In this document: in pieces, positions 15,007 to 25,659 of the stretch | Numbering within the stretch: position 1 is the first letter of the stretch | Layout: each line of letters begins with the position of its first letter | DNA from: Streptomyces hygroscopicus | GTDB lineage: Bacteria > Actinomycetota > Actinomycetes > Streptomycetales > Streptomycetaceae | Assembly (NCBI GenBank): GCA_002021875.1 | Contig: CP018627.1 | Coordinates: 6,014,001-6,078,000, forward strand | Direction: 5' to 3' | DNA: 64,000 bases | The notes under the pieces: generated by a model | What the model was told of the DNA's origin: nothing | Database searches by the model: none | What the model saw: the letters and a program-made list of their open reading frames with translations, nothing else | Translations under genes and position numbers: made by a program

Positions 15007-16422
15007 TCACACCGGCGGCTGGACGGACGGCCAGCGCTCGTACCACCGCTGGTCGGCCTCCAACTGGGCCGCCAGCGAGATCAGCACGGGCTCACTGTTG
15101 GCCGGGCCGAGGAACTGGGCGCCCAGCGGCAGCGTGCGCTCGGGGTCCGCGAACCCGGCGGGGACGTTCATCGCGGGCCACCCCAGCACGTTCCACGGCC
15201 AGGCGTACGGACACGCCGCGATCATGGCCCGATCGGTCTGCCCCCCCGACAGCGCGGCCATGGCGCCGATCCGCAGCGGGGGCGTGGCCGTCGTCGGGGA
15301 GAGGACGACATCGAAGCGCCGGAAGATCGCCCCGACCTGGCGCCGCAGCGGCTCCTCGTACGACCGCGCCCACCGCAGCGCGGCGCCGCCGAGCAGCCGG
15401 CCGTTGCGGGCGGCGTGGCGGGTGCGGATGTCGAGCAACAGCGGATCGGGGACGCGGCCGGACCATTCGAAGAGCCCGGCCGTGGCGCGCGGCAGAAAGG
15501 AGAAGCCCACGAGCCCGTAGCGCGGCTCGGCCTCCACGACCTCATGGCCGAGGGCCGCCAGCCGCTCGGCGAGCCGGACGACCGAGGCCCGCACGGCCGG
15601 GTCCAGCTTCTTCGGCGTACCGGTGAAGGCCGTCTTGAAGGAGAGGGCGATCCGCAGCCGCCCCGGGTCACGGCCCACCGCGGACAGCACATCCACCGGC
15701 TCCGGGCAGTGCAGATCCCCCTCGCGGTTGCCGCTCACGGCGTCCAGCAGCAGCGCCGTGTCGGCGACCGTACGGGCGAGCGGGCCGTTGCAGGTGATGC
15801 CGTTGAAGGACTCCGCGTCCGGCCAGGTGGAGATCCGGCCGCGTTGGGGCTTGATGCCGATGAGGTGCGTCCAGGCGGCGGGGATACGGACCGAGCCCGC
15901 GCCGTCGGAGCCGAGCGCGGCGGGGACCAGACCGGCGGCGACGGCGGCCGCGGCGCCGCCGGACGAGCCGCCGGGGGTGTACTTCGGGTTCCAGGGGTTG
16001 CGGGTGTCGCCGAAGGCGGGGCCCTCGGTGAACGGCCACTGGCCCAGCTCGGGGGTGTTGGTCTTGCCGACGATCACGGCCCCGGCCGCCCTCAGCCGCC
16101 GCACCGCCTCGCCGTCCTCGACCTTGGCCGGGAAGTCGCCGCGGCAGCCGAACGCGGTGGGCTCGCCCGCCACATCCGTATCGTCCTTGACCGCGAGCGG
16201 CACCCCGAGGAGCGGCAGCCGCTCCCCCGCCGCCAACCGCCGGTCGGCCTCGGCGGCCTCGCGCAGGGCGGCCTCGGCGCGGATGCGGCGGAAGGCGTTC
16301 AGGGTGGGCTGGGTCTCGGCGATGCGCTCGAGCGCCTGCTCGACCAGCGCATGGGAGGTCACCTCGCCTCCGGTCAGGGCGCGGATCTGCTCGCCCAGAC
16401 CCTTGGGAATGACGCTGGTCAC
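15007..16422 (-). CDS. amidase (amidase signature family)
   Basis: A 471-residue amidase-signature hydrolase. The Ser-cisSer-Lys triad is readable: Lys in VPLAVKDDTD (near residue 78), the Gly/Ser-rich loop PGGSSGGAAAAVA (near 150) and Ser in GSDGAGSVRIPA. It cleaves C-N bonds in amides such as aryl or fatty amides; it lacks the neighbouring gatB/gatC genes that would make it GatA. The start is GTG at 16422 with GAGGAGG just upstream. It is monocistronic and divergent from the 48-residue membrane protein gene at 16554. Confidence 0.88.
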   Translation of the reverse strand: MTSVIPKGLGEQIRALTGGEVTSHALVEQALERIAETQPTLNAFRRIRAEAALREAAEADRRLAAGERLPLLGVPLAVKDDTDVAGEPTAFGCRGDFPAKVEDGEAVRRLRAAGAVIVGKTNTPELGQWPFTEGPAFGDTRNPWNPKYTPGGSSGGAAAAVAAGLVPAALGSDGAGSVRIPAAWTHLIGIKPQRGRISTWPDAESFNGITCNGPLARTVADTALLLDAVSGNREGDLHCPEPVDVLSAVGRDPGRLRIALSFKTAFTGTPKKLDPAVRASVVRLAERLAALGHEVVEAEPRYGLVGFSFLPRATAGLFEWSGRVPDPLLLDIRTRHAARNGRLLGGAALRWARSYEEPLRRQVGAIFRRFDVVLSPTTATPPLRIGAMAALSGGQTDRAMIAACPYAWPWNVLGWPAMNVPAGFADPERTLPLGAQFLGPANSEPVLISLAAQLEADQRWYERWPSVQPPV

Positions 16423-16553
16423 CGTGGTCCTCCTCGGGTGAGTTCGGCCACTCCCCCTTTACCCCTGGCGGCTGCTCCGCGCACCCTGGGCAACGGTGAT
16501 GACCCGTTTCATCACTTTCATCACGATCATCGCTGAGCACAGAGGACACCCGC

Positions 16554-16700
16554 ATGACCGACATCGCGGCGCGCCGCACCGGCCTCCACTCCCGCACCGG
16601 AGGCCCCTCCGACGACCAGGATCACCTGTTGGAGCAGCTGCTCGGCTGGTCGCTCGTCGTCGTCCTCGCCTTGCTCACCACCCAGCTCGGACTGTTTTAG
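16554..16700 (+). CDS. 48-residue single-pass membrane protein
   Basis: An ATG at 16554 with AGAGGA upstream encodes a 48-residue protein: a charged head (MTDIAARRTGLHSRTGG, then DDQDHLLEQLLGW) and a C-terminal hydrophobic helix (about residues 33-48, SLVVVLALLTTQLGLF). Codon use is GC3-rich. It fills the gap between the amidase and a secreted hydrolase. The family is unknown to me; a tail-anchored membrane peptide is likely. Confidence 0.65.
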   Translation: MTDIAARRTGLHSRTGGPSDDQDHLLEQLLGWSLVVVLALLTTQLGLF

Positions 16701-16755
16701 GGGCACGCGGCCCGGTCCGGGCCCGGACCAGGGGCCCGGATCCGGCCCCGGGGAC

Positions 16756-18006
16756 CTAGTCGGCGAATCGCACCTCCGGGTAGCGGGCCGACGGCCCGTC
16801 CAGCAGCCCCGCGTCATCACGGTGGCGCAGCTCACGGTCGAAGAACGCCGGGACATACGCGCGCTGGACGGCCACCGCCCGCTCCGGGGCGACCGTGCCG
16901 ATCGCATCGGTCACCACCTTCTCCGGCAGGCCGAGCCGCGCGGCGATCCGCGGCAGCATCGACGTGGCGTCGGTGTAGGTCGCATGGGCCGAACCGAGCA
17001 GCGTCAGATCGAGGCGCGAGCCGGAGCTGTGCTCCCACAGCGCACCCCACGACGGCACGGTGTGGTGGTCGTTTCCGTCCTTGCCCATGGTCAGCACGGG
17101 ACGGTCCACCCCGTCCGCGGCGACCGTCGAGAGGGGGCCGGGGTCCTGGTCCTCCTCGACATAGGCCAGCACCCCGTCCAGATTCGCGGCCGCCGCGATC
17201 CTCCGGTCGTCATGCATCGCCTGAAGGGCCGCGAAACCGCCCGCCGACTGCCCGAACGCGCCGATGGCGGACCGGTCGAGCGGCATCGGGGCGAGTGCCT
17301 CCAGCCGGTCGAGGACGAAGCGAAGATCCGCCACCCGCACCGCACAGGTCTTCCGCAGCAGTTCGACGACCGTGCCCTCCTGCTTGGCCCGTACGTACTC
17401 CTCCGGCAGCCTGCTGGTCTCGACCCGGCCATCCGGGAACTCGACCGCCGACCCGTCGTAGGTGTGGTCGACACAGATCACGACATAGCCGCGCGAGGCC
17501 AGCTCATCGGTGAGCGTGGTGCCCAGCGAGCGCGGGTCGCCGACGCCGGGCGAGTAGAGCACCACCGGGCGCGCGGCGCCCCGGCGCTCCCGCGCGGGCG
17601 GAGCCCCCTGGTGCGCGAAGGTGCGCGTCGCCGCCCAGTCGACGCGCCCCTGCGGCACACCCCCGAAGTTGTTCAGCCGGTCGAAACCGGCCGCCTCGCC
17701 CGGCAGCAGTTGCGTGGCGCGCGGATACCGCTCGACGTCCCGGGCCGGATAGCGGACGCTGACCATCAGTTCGCGCGACGGCCGGGAGGCGACCCAGGGA
17801 TCGGGCCGGTCCTGATCGACGAGGCGATGGGAGACGGTGCCCACGGGATACGGCCCGGTGGGCGCGGGCAGCGTCAGCCGCACCCGCCGCGCGGCCGGGG
17901 CGGCGACCGCCTTCGGCTGCGCCATCCCCATGCCTACGGCGGCGAGGGCGGTGGCGGCGAGCAGTGCCCGGCGGCGGGGGCCGGAGTCGGAAGTACGTGT
18001 GGTCAT
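16756..18006 (-). CDS. secreted alpha/beta hydrolase, PAF-acetylhydrolase-like
   Basis: A 416-residue exported hydrolase. The N-terminus has a Tat-like signal (GPRRRALLAAT, cleavage near AVAAPA). The body resembles plasma platelet-activating-factor acetylhydrolase/lipase proteins: VVLYSPGVGD supplies the oxyanion region, GQSAGGFAA carries the nucleophile Ser, and GSAHATYTD carries the catalytic His. It would act on esters or short-chain lipids outside the cell. It is divergent from the B3/B4 gene across 121 bp. The precise substrate is uncertain. Confidence 0.85.
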   Translation of the reverse strand: MTTRTSDSGPRRRALLAATALAAVGMGMAQPKAVAAPAARRVRLTLPAPTGPYPVGTVSHRLVDQDRPDPWVASRPSRELMVSVRYPARDVERYPRATQLLPGEAAGFDRLNNFGGVPQGRVDWAATRTFAHQGAPPARERRGAARPVVLYSPGVGDPRSLGTTLTDELASRGYVVICVDHTYDGSAVEFPDGRVETSRLPEEYVRAKQEGTVVELLRKTCAVRVADLRFVLDRLEALAPMPLDRSAIGAFGQSAGGFAALQAMHDDRRIAAAANLDGVLAYVEEDQDPGPLSTVAADGVDRPVLTMGKDGNDHHTVPSWGALWEHSSGSRLDLTLLGSAHATYTDATSMLPRIAARLGLPEKVVTDAIGTVAPERAVAVQRAYVPAFFDRELRHRDDAGLLDGPSARYPEVRFAD

Positions 18007-18114
18007 GCCGAAGAGCGTTCCTTGTCCGGCCGTACGCCGCCATCAGGCCGCCCACCGTCTCCGGGGTGGGGGTGACCCCAGCGCTCGTGCATCACACTGC
18101 ACCACGCCGTATGC

Positions 18115-18120
18115 CATAGT
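18115..18120 (+). promoter_or_regulatory. -10 element giving a near-leaderless transcript
   Basis: CATAGT at 18115-18120 lies 7 bases before the ATG at 18128, so transcription would start at or within a base or two of the start codon. No Shine-Dalgarno precedes that ATG. A clear -35 was not found. Confidence 0.4.
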
Positions 18121-18127
18121 GGACCGC

Positions 18128-18841
18128 ATGACGAACGACGCCGCAGGCTGGCTGGACTCAGCCGCCATCGACCCCGCCGTGCACGCCCTGCGCCCCGACT
18201 ACCGGGCGCTGCTCATCACCGCCGAGGGGCTGCGTCCCGGGCCGAGCGACGAGCTGAGCGAGCGGCTGCTGGCCGACGCCGAGCAGGCGGCGCGGGAGCG
18301 GTTCGGGGACGGGCCGGTGGAGGAGCATCCGCACCTGGCCGCCTGGCGGGAGGCGTTCCGCGCCTTCGGGGCGAAGCCCCAGCGCACCCGGCCCAGCGCG
18401 GAGGCGCTGCTGCGGCGGGCGCCCGCCGGGCTGCCCCGGGTGGACCGACTGACCGACATCTACAACGCGATCTCGGTCGCGCATGTGATCCCCCTGGGCG
18501 GCGAGGACCTCGACCACTACGTGGGCGCGGCCCGGCTCGTGCGCGCCGAGGGCGACGAGACCTTCGAGACGACGGCCGGGGGCGAGCCCGTGGTGGAGCA
18601 CCCGGCCCCCGGCGAGGTCGTGTGGCGGGACGAGGCGGGCGTCACGTGCCGCCGCTGGAACTGGCGCCAATGCACCCGCACCCGGCTCACGCACGAGACC
18701 ACGCGGGCGATGTTCGTGCTGGACGCGCTGGGCCCGATGGACGACACGGCGCTGAAGGCAGCCGGTGACCAGCTCATGGAGGCGCTGACGGACGCCGGCC
18801 CGGGGGTGACGCTCGCCTCCCGGCTGGTGGGCGCGGCGTAG
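18128..18841 (+). CDS. B3/B4 (tRNA-binding/editing-like) domain protein
   Basis: A 237-residue protein of the B3_4 domain family, related to the editing module of phenylalanyl-tRNA synthetase beta chains. Typical features are EAFRAFGAKPQRTRPSAEAL near residue 78 and LPRVDRLTDIYNAISVAHVIP, where the family has LVDLYNAVSLKY-like sequence. Stand-alone members are thought to act on mischarged tRNA or amino-acid adducts, but their role is unproven. Start at ATG 18128 with no SD, consistent with leaderless expression. It converges on the small zinc-ribbon gene across a strong terminator. Confidence 0.85.
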   Translation: MTNDAAGWLDSAAIDPAVHALRPDYRALLITAEGLRPGPSDELSERLLADAEQAARERFGDGPVEEHPHLAAWREAFRAFGAKPQRTRPSAEALLRRAPAGLPRVDRLTDIYNAISVAHVIPLGGEDLDHYVGAARLVRAEGDETFETTAGGEPVVEHPAPGEVVWRDEAGVTCRRWNWRQCTRTRLTHETTRAMFVLDALGPMDDTALKAAGDQLMEALTDAGPGVTLASRLVGAA

Positions 18842-18891
18842 CGCGAGCGGTAGGCCCGGCGGGTCTTTCCCCTACCCGCCCCTTCCCGCAA

Positions 18892-18962
18892 CCAGGGGCT
18901 CCGGCCCCTGGACCCCGTGTCCCAAGCCCGCGGCGGAGCCGCATGTCGGCCCGCCGCGGGCT
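18892..18962. terminator. two stem-loops between convergent genes
   Basis: The first (18892-18911) is CCAGGGGC-TCCG-GCCCCTGG. The second has 12-bp perfect arms, AGCCCGCGGCGG (18925-18936) and CCGCCGCGGGCT (18951-18962), overlapping the stop codon of the minus-strand gene. Together they form a bidirectional terminator. The first lies in a common Streptomyces intergenic repeat context. Confidence 0.75.
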
Positions 18963-19176
18963 AGAACAGCGACTGCTGGCCCGGGGTCGGCGGCTCGTCC
19001 TCTCCGAAGAGCTTTGGCGGGGTGGTGAGCAGCGGCGCGATCCGCCGCGAACCGGGGCAGGAGATCAGCTCGAGGGCGGAGCGCCGCCCCGGCGGGTCAT
19101 GGCGGGCGAAGCGCCCACCGACGACCGCGATCTCACGGGTGCAGACCGGGCAGGCGCGGCGGGGTGACGACGACAT
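18961..19176 (-). CDS. small zinc-ribbon-like protein
   Basis: A 71-residue protein starting MSSSPRRACPVCTREIAVV. Cys-x2-Cys (CPVC) near residue 9, a His in FARHDPP and a later Cys in ISCPGS could bind one zinc. The tail is Pro-rich and ends in GQQSLF. Streptomyces carry related short proteins of unknown role. It lies 110 bp downstream of the mutase gene, separated by 12-bp tandem repeats. No function is assigned. Confidence 0.65.
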   Translation of the reverse strand: MSSSPRRACPVCTREIAVVGGRFARHDPPGRRSALELISCPGSRRIAPLLTTPPKLFGEDEPPTPGQQSLF

Positions 19177-19209
19177 GGCTCCAGTGTCACCCAACCCCCT
19201 GACAACCCG

Positions 19210-19280
19210 GCCCGGACCGGCCCCGGACCGGCCCCGGACCGACTCCGGACCGACTCCGGACCGACTCCGGACCGACTCCG
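19210..19280. repeat. 11-12-bp tandem repeats
   Basis: Repeats of CCGGACCGACTC (four clean copies) preceded by CCGGACCGGCC variants fill the gap between the mutase stop and the small zinc-ribbon gene. No coding potential is seen. Confidence 0.85.
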
Positions 19281-19286
19281 GCCGCC

Positions 19287-20876
<1,590 letters not shown>

Positions 20877-21011
20877 GGGTCCACGCCTCCTGGTGGCTGA
20901 TACCGGGCGTTCCCCCGGTACGGGGCCTTGCTCACAGCATGCGTCGATGTTCGCCTCCTGGCAGCTTCGGGAAGCATTCAGAGCAAAAAGATCAGGGAGT
21001 GGGGGGTTCAG

Positions 21012-21908
21012 ATGCACCGGACAGCGGTGGTCGGCACAGCGCTGGCCACGGCCACGGCGGCGGCACTGGTCGCGGGGTGCCGGGCGGGTGAAGCGACCGT
21101 GGACGGCCGGGGGCAGGAGAGACCGCAGGCCCGGGCCAGTACGAGCACACCCGCGCGGGAGACCCCCCGGCCGCACCGCACGTTCACGCACAAGGCCAAG
21201 CCCAAGCCCAAGCGGGTCGTGGTGCCGCCGCGCACCACGACGCCCGTCACACCGCGGCGCACCGCGCCGAGGGTGGCCCCGCCCGTGATCGCCGTCGGCA
21301 CCAGCGGGGACCGGGTGCGCGAGCTCCAGGCGCGGCTGCGCGCGCTCGGCCTCTTCAACCGGAACCCGACGGGCTACTACGGCACGATCACGCAGGCGTC
21401 CGTCAGCGCGTACCAGCGGGGCCACGGCCTCTCGGTCACCGGCTCGGTGAGCCGGCGCACCTGGACCTCACTGCGCTCGGCGACCAAGACCCCCACGCGC
21501 GACCAGCTCTATCCGCCGACCACTCTTCCGCTGGCCAAGCCGGATCCGCGGTGCCTGACCGGCCGGGTGCTGTGCATCAGCAAGACCAGCCGCACCCTGG
21601 CCTGGATGGTGAACGGGCGGGTGGTGTCGGCGATGGATGTGCGCTTCGGCTCGGAGTACACCCCGACCCGGGAGGGGCTGTTCCAGGTCAACTTCAAGAG
21701 CCGGGACCATGTGTCGACGATCTATCACACCCCGATGCCGTACGCGATGTTCTTCAGCGGCGGCCAGGCGGTGCACTACTCGTCGGACTTCGCCGCCCGC
21801 GGCTACAGCGGCGCCTCGCACGGCTGCGTGAACGTCCGCGACAAGAAGAAGATCGCTGCGCTCTTCGGGAAGGTCAAGGCGGGCGACAAGGTCGTGGTTT
21901 ACAAGTAG
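21012..21908 (+). CDS. lipoprotein L,D-transpeptidase with peptidoglycan-binding domain
   Basis: A 298-residue lipoprotein. The signal ends in lipobox LVAGC (Cys about residue 23). A Thr/Pro/Lys-rich spacer leads to a PG_binding_1 domain (about 100-160, [15 protein letters not shown]) and a YkuD catalytic domain (about 185-298) with the HGCVN active-site motif (ASHGCVNV). It forms 3-3 cross-links in peptidoglycan outside the membrane. The ATG at 21012 is chosen because it gives the lipoprotein signal, with a G-rich SD upstream. It is divergent from the mutase gene across 135 bp. Confidence 0.9.
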   Translation: MHRTAVVGTALATATAAALVAGCRAGEATVDGRGQERPQARASTSTPARETPRPHRTFTHKAKPKPKRVVVPPRTTTPVTPRRTAPRVAPPVIAVGTSGDRVRELQARLRALGLFNRNPTGYYGTITQASVSAYQRGHGLSVTGSVSRRTWTSLRSATKTPTRDQLYPPTTLPLAKPDPRCLTGRVLCISKTSRTLAWMVNGRVVSAMDVRFGSEYTPTREGLFQVNFKSRDHVSTIYHTPMPYAMFFSGGQAVHYSSDFAARGYSGASHGCVNVRDKKKIAALFGKVKAGDKVVVYK

Positions 21909-22340
21909 GCCCTATCGGTCTGCGGTGCGCACCTCCCGGCGGTAGCCGGGGTACGCCGAAGGGCGCCGAAGCGCATCCGGGTGCTTGGTCCTACCGGCCG
22001 GGGGCACCTCCCGGCGGTAGCTGGGGGCGAGCCGAGGGGGCGCGTCGCTGTCGAAAGGGAGACGCGCACAGGGAGCGAGGGCTGCGATCGATATGCGGCT
22101 CCGCCGCGTGGGCGACCGAGCACGTCGACCGTCGACAGCGGCTTATGCGCCCCGGAGGCGAACCGAGCCTCAAAAAAAGGGGGCGGCGCGGGCAGAGCCG
22201 GGGGAACGTGCTCTGCCCGCGCCGAATGCGCGGAGCCGTCGGTACGGGGGGAACCTCGGCTCCCGCGCGGCCGATGACCAGTCGGCCCGTTTCTTTCAGC
22301 GTCACCGCTGAAAAAAACGTCACACCTGGGTGCCGGAGTC
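21909..22340. other. non-coding gap with short direct repeats
   Basis: No gene is supported in these 430 bp. CACCTCCCGGCGGTAGC occurs twice (about 21931 and 22006), each followed by a G run. Further along a stem-loop at 22291-22319 ends the downstream gene on the minus strand. Confidence 0.6.
22291..22319. terminator. stem-loop terminator
   Basis: TTTCAGCG (22294-22301), loop TCAC, CGCTGAAA (22306-22313), flanked by T-rich and A-rich bases that extend the stem. It lies 22 nt beyond the stop of the gene ending at 22341 on the minus strand. Confidence 0.7.
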
Positions 22341-23516
22341 TCAGTCGGCACCCGTTTCCGTGGCCGTCACGGGGTCCGTTGACGCCGTTGAGTCATCTGC
22401 GGGCGCCGGTGTCGTGGTGACGGTCGGCGTGCCGGTGGTGCCGGTGGTGTCGCTCGGCGGAGGCGGGGGCGGGGGCTGGGGGACCGTGGTGTCGTCCCCG
22501 CCATCTTTTCCCGAATCGCCACCGGAATCGCCGCCGCCCGAACCGCCGCTGTCACCGGAGCCGGATCCGTCGGAGTCCCCGATGCCGCCGCCATTGTCCG
22601 AACCGCTGTCCGTGCCGCTGTTGTCGCTGCCGTTGTCCGTGCTGTCGTCGCTGCGCGGGGTGTCCGTGCTGTCGTCGGCGAGGATCTGGGTGCAGTAGCC
22701 GTGGATGGCGGACGCGCTCCCGGCCACCTTCGTCAGCTTCTTCAGCGACGTCTCGTCGAGGTCCGCGCCCCCCAACTCCGCGGCCAGGTAACGGGGGCAG
22801 ACGCGGAGGGCCCATCCCGGGGTGCCGTGCTTCCCCTTCGACGAGGGGTCCTTCGCCTTCCCGTCCTTGCCCTTGTCGCCGTCCTCCGGATCGGAGGGGA
22901 CGGTTCCGTCCTGGGCGCCGTTCGAACCCACGTCGCTGGCATCGTTGTCGCTTGAACCACTGGGACCGGGCGCCGTCGTACCGCCGTCCTCGGAGATCTC
23001 CGGGTGGGCGGATTCCCCGCCGGGTCCGGCGTCCGACATGCTCACCGAGGGGCCCGGAGTGTGGTGACTCGGCCCGAACGGGGTGGGCAGCACACCCGCC
23101 GCGGCCGCGACCGCGAAACCGCTCAGCGCACAGCCGGCCACCATCGCGATCATGCCCGCCCGCAGCGGGCGGCGCAGTCGCGGCTGTCTCTCTATGAACT
23201 GCCGGATCCGCTGTGCCCGCCGGGCCACACCCGGCTCGGCGACGGCTTCCGCTGCGGCCTCGACCTCGACACGGGCGGCCCGGAAGGCGGCCATGGCCGC
23301 TTCCTCGCCCGGAAGCGCGGACGCGCCGGCGGAGGGGGGCGCCGGGCGGCCCGCTCCGGCGACGGCGCTGAGCACGGCCGCCAACCGCTCCGCTTCGGCA
23401 TATGACTCGTCGCCCCGGCCGTCGGGAGCCCCGGGCTGCCCCTCGACCGGTTCGCCGCGAAGCAACCGCTCCGCGGCACTGTCATCCAGCCAGCTGTAGC
23501 GGTGGTCTTCGGCCAT
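22341..23516 (-). CDS. membrane partner of the adjacent sigma factor (anti-sigma-like)
   Basis: A 391-residue single-pass membrane protein. The cytoplasmic part (residues 1-120) has a helix-rich region (ARVEVEAAAEAVAEPGVARR, AQRIRQFIER) and the membrane helix is about 121-143. Outside are a Ser/Asp/Gly-rich linker, a compact module with two Cys (RVCPRYLAAELGG ... IHGYCTQILAD), then a long Ser/Asp/Gly and Pro/Thr tail. The start codon overlaps the sigma factor stop by one base (TGATG), so the two are coupled. An anti-sigma or sensor role is inferred from this pairing; no zinc anti-sigma HxxxCxxC motif is visible. Confidence 0.7.
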   Translation of the reverse strand: MAEDHRYSWLDDSAAERLLRGEPVEGQPGAPDGRGDESYAEAERLAAVLSAVAGAGRPAPPSAGASALPGEEAAMAAFRAARVEVEAAAEAVAEPGVARRAQRIRQFIERQPRLRRPLRAGMIAMVAGCALSGFAVAAAAGVLPTPFGPSHHTPGPSVSMSDAGPGGESAHPEISEDGGTTAPGPSGSSDNDASDVGSNGAQDGTVPSDPEDGDKGKDGKAKDPSSKGKHGTPGWALRVCPRYLAAELGGADLDETSLKKLTKVAGSASAIHGYCTQILADDSTDTPRSDDSTDNGSDNSGTDSGSDNGGGIGDSDGSGSGDSGGSGGGDSGGDSGKDGGDDTTVPQPPPPPPPSDTTGTTGTPTVTTTPAPADDSTASTDPVTATETGAD

Positions 23517-24217
23517 CACATGTCCTTCTGCGTTGGCGCGCATGAATCCGTCACACCAGCAGACTTCGCCGCACCCGGCTTGGTTGCGCCGCCGCCGTGT
23601 GACTCGCGTTGCCCCGGGATCCCCTCGAGCACCGCCGGATCGCCCCCCGCCGCCGGGCCGATCAAGTCGGCGAGCCGCCGCAAACCCCGGTGGGCGGCCG
23701 TGCGCACCGCCCCCGGCCGCTTGCCCAGCACCGCGGCCGCGCTCTTGGCGTCGAGGCCGAGGACCACCCGGAGCACCACCGCCTCGGCCTGGTCCTGCGG
23801 TAGCTGGGCGATCAGCCCGAGCGCCCGGCCGGTACCGAGGGCCTCCATCGCCTCACCGGCCGTGTCCGCGTCGGACGCGCGGAACTCCAGCTCCGACTCG
23901 TCGCCGCCGATGGCCGGGCGGCGGCCGCGCATCCGTATGTGGTCCAGTGCGCGATTGCGGGCTATCCGGGCCGCCCAGCCCCGGAAGCGGTCGGCGTCTC
24001 CGCTGAAGCGCTGCAGGTCACGGGCGATCTGCAGCCATGCTTCTGAGGTGATGTCCTCCGCGTCTCCGTCACCGACCAGCGTGCGCACATAGCCGAGGAG
24101 GCGAGGGTGCACGGACCGGTAGACGGTCCGGAAGGCGGTCTCGTCCCCTTCCTGCGCCGCGAGTACCGCGGCCGTCAGTTCCGCGTCGTCCGCCTGCACG
24201 CTCTCTTCCTGCCCCAC
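23516..24217 (-). CDS. ECF-type RNA polymerase sigma factor
   Basis: A 233-residue sigma-70 family factor. Region 2 (about residues 30-95) contains LVGDGDAEDITSEAWLQIARD and RFRGWAARIARNRALDHIR. Region 4 (about 140-185) contains QLPQDQAEAVVLRVVLGLD and KRPGAVRTAAHRGLRRL. A 45-residue C-terminal tail follows. It starts at GTG 24217 with a poor SD and ends overlapping the membrane partner gene. It probably answers an envelope signal passed by that partner. It lies 42 bp downstream of the DUF4328 gene, perhaps in the same transcript. Confidence 0.88.
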   Translation of the reverse strand: MGQEESVQADDAELTAAVLAAQEGDETAFRTVYRSVHPRLLGYVRTLVGDGDAEDITSEAWLQIARDLQRFSGDADRFRGWAARIARNRALDHIRMRGRRPAIGGDESELEFRASDADTAGEAMEALGTGRALGLIAQLPQDQAEAVVLRVVLGLDAKSAAAVLGKRPGAVRTAAHRGLRRLADLIGPAAGGDPAVLEGIPGQRESHGGGATKPGAAKSAGVTDSCAPTQKDM

Positions 24218-24259
24218 TCGGAGAATCCGTGGTCCAGTCGATTCCGGCGTAGCCGCGGG

Positions 24260-25330
24260 CTAGCCCTGCCCGTAGGGCGGGTACTGCTGACCGGGCTGGC
24301 CGGGTGGCGGGGTCGGCGGCATCTGGGGGGCACCGTACGGGCCGGGCCCGGGGGCCGGGGCGCCGTACGGGGCCGGTCCGGGGCCCGGGGCGCCGTACGG
24401 GTTCGGCGCCGGCATGCCGTACGGAGCCGGGCCGCCCAGCTGCGGGGGCAGCGAGGCGCGCTGCTCCTGCATCGCGGTGATCTGCCGGACCAGCAGCAGC
24501 GCGAGGACCGCCGCGGCCATGAAGATCACGATCGCGAACATGTCGAAGGCCAGGATGGAGTGCAGGCTCTCGATGTCGCTCTTCGCCTCGGAGCGAGAGG
24601 GGGCGTAGTCGTCGGCCTCCACCTTGCCCCGCAGCAGGTTGTAGCGGATGCCGCCGATGGCGTTGGTGACCAGCGCGACGATCCAGGTGACCCACCAGCC
24701 GTTGAGCAGACCGCGGCTGACGGCGTGCGGCCCCTGCGGGGAACTGGCGCGCCAGATGTCGTTGGCGATCTGCTTGGGGAACCAGAAGTTGACGACGGGG
24801 GTGAACCATGAACCGGCCGCCCAGCCGCTGCTGAAGCGGTGCTGGCCGGGCGCGAAGACCTCGGCGTTCAGCCGCAGCCGCCGGAACCAGATCGCCCAGA
24901 CCACGGCGATCGCGACGGTGAGCAGCGAGTAGATGACCTGCGCGGTGGTGAAGAGGTCGTCGGCGTCGTTGAGGTCGTCCTCGGTGATCGAGACGGACTT
25001 GCCCTCGACCGCGTCCAGCATGTCCCCGATCACGCTGTACTGGCCGGAGCGCCCCACGAAGAGGAAGACGAGCGCCGGCAGCGCCACGCCGAACAGCGCG
25101 ACGAGCGTGGTGGAAAGCCCGCGCCGCAGATCGACCCCGCCGGTCGGCAGGCCCATGGGCGGGGCCGCCGGGTAGCCGCCGGGCATCGGCGGCATCTGCG
25201 CCATCTGCGGCGGGACGGACGGCTGCTGCGGCGGCGCGGAGGGCTGCAGCTGCTGCTGGTACGTCCCGCATGCGGCACAACGCCCGTCGGGGCCGACGGC
25301 GACAGCGCGGCAGTTCCCACACGGATACAT
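24260..25330 (-). CDS. DUF4328 membrane protein with zinc ribbon
   Basis: A 356-residue protein. Residues 1-24 form a C4 zinc ribbon (CGNC and CAAC). A Gln/Pro-rich linker follows, then several membrane segments (about 75-300) with the DUF4328 signature (FAPGQHRFSSGWAAGSWFTPVVNFWFPKQIANDIWRAS). The tail is Gly/Pro/Ala/Tyr-rich with PYGAPAPGPG-type repeats. The ATG at 25330 has GGGGGA upstream. The function of DUF4328 is unknown. It is just upstream of the sigma/partner pair. Confidence 0.85.
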   Translation of the reverse strand: MYPCGNCRAVAVGPDGRCAACGTYQQQLQPSAPPQQPSVPPQMAQMPPMPGGYPAAPPMGLPTGGVDLRRGLSTTLVALFGVALPALVFLFVGRSGQYSVIGDMLDAVEGKSVSITEDDLNDADDLFTTAQVIYSLLTVAIAVVWAIWFRRLRLNAEVFAPGQHRFSSGWAAGSWFTPVVNFWFPKQIANDIWRASSPQGPHAVSRGLLNGWWVTWIVALVTNAIGGIRYNLLRGKVEADDYAPSRSEAKSDIESLHSILAFDMFAIVIFMAAAVLALLLVRQITAMQEQRASLPPQLGGPAPYGMPAPNPYGAPGPGPAPYGAPAPGPGPYGAPQMPPTPPPGQPGQQYPPYGQG

Positions 25331-25659
25331 GGTCTTTTGAGTCCCCCTGGGAACGTGACCCGCTGCGGGCCACGCGAGAAAATAAAGCCTCTGACCGCGC
25401 CCAGAGCGCGGACCTGCACGTTACGGGCATCCGACCGGTCAAGTCCAGAGCGGAACGGACCCTGGACGCGGGGTGAAGTCCCCGGTTTCGTGCAAGGGGA
25501 GGTGTGACGCAATCGAGGCGTGCGACGCTGTAAGGGGTGCGAGCCTCATGCGGGCTCTCCCTGATCGACGGTCGGGGCCTCTCCTGTGGGGGGTGGCGGC
25601 CCCGACCGTCCTTCTTTTCTCCCGCTGCTCTCCTGCTTCTCTCCCGCTCGGGCCCGCGC
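25331..25659. other. non-coding gap
   Basis: I see no gene in these 329 bp. The gap contains the upstream region of the DUF4328 gene and the hexosaminidase terminator at 25567-25610. Confidence 0.6.
25567..25610. terminator. strong stem-loop after the hexosaminidase gene
   Basis: Perfect 13-bp arms GACGGTCGGGGCC (25567-25579) and GGCCCCGACCGTC (25598-25610), 50 nt beyond the stop of the minus-strand hexosaminidase. A pyrimidine-rich run follows on the plus strand. Confidence 0.75.

Noticed and set aside
15007..16422. GatA subunit of the amidotransferase
   Set aside because: No gatB or gatC nearby, and the sequence is a general amidase-signature protein.
20877..21011. Cobalamin riboswitch upstream of the B12-dependent mutase
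   Set aside because: The 135-bp gap is too short and lacks the B12-box consensus (GCCACTG).
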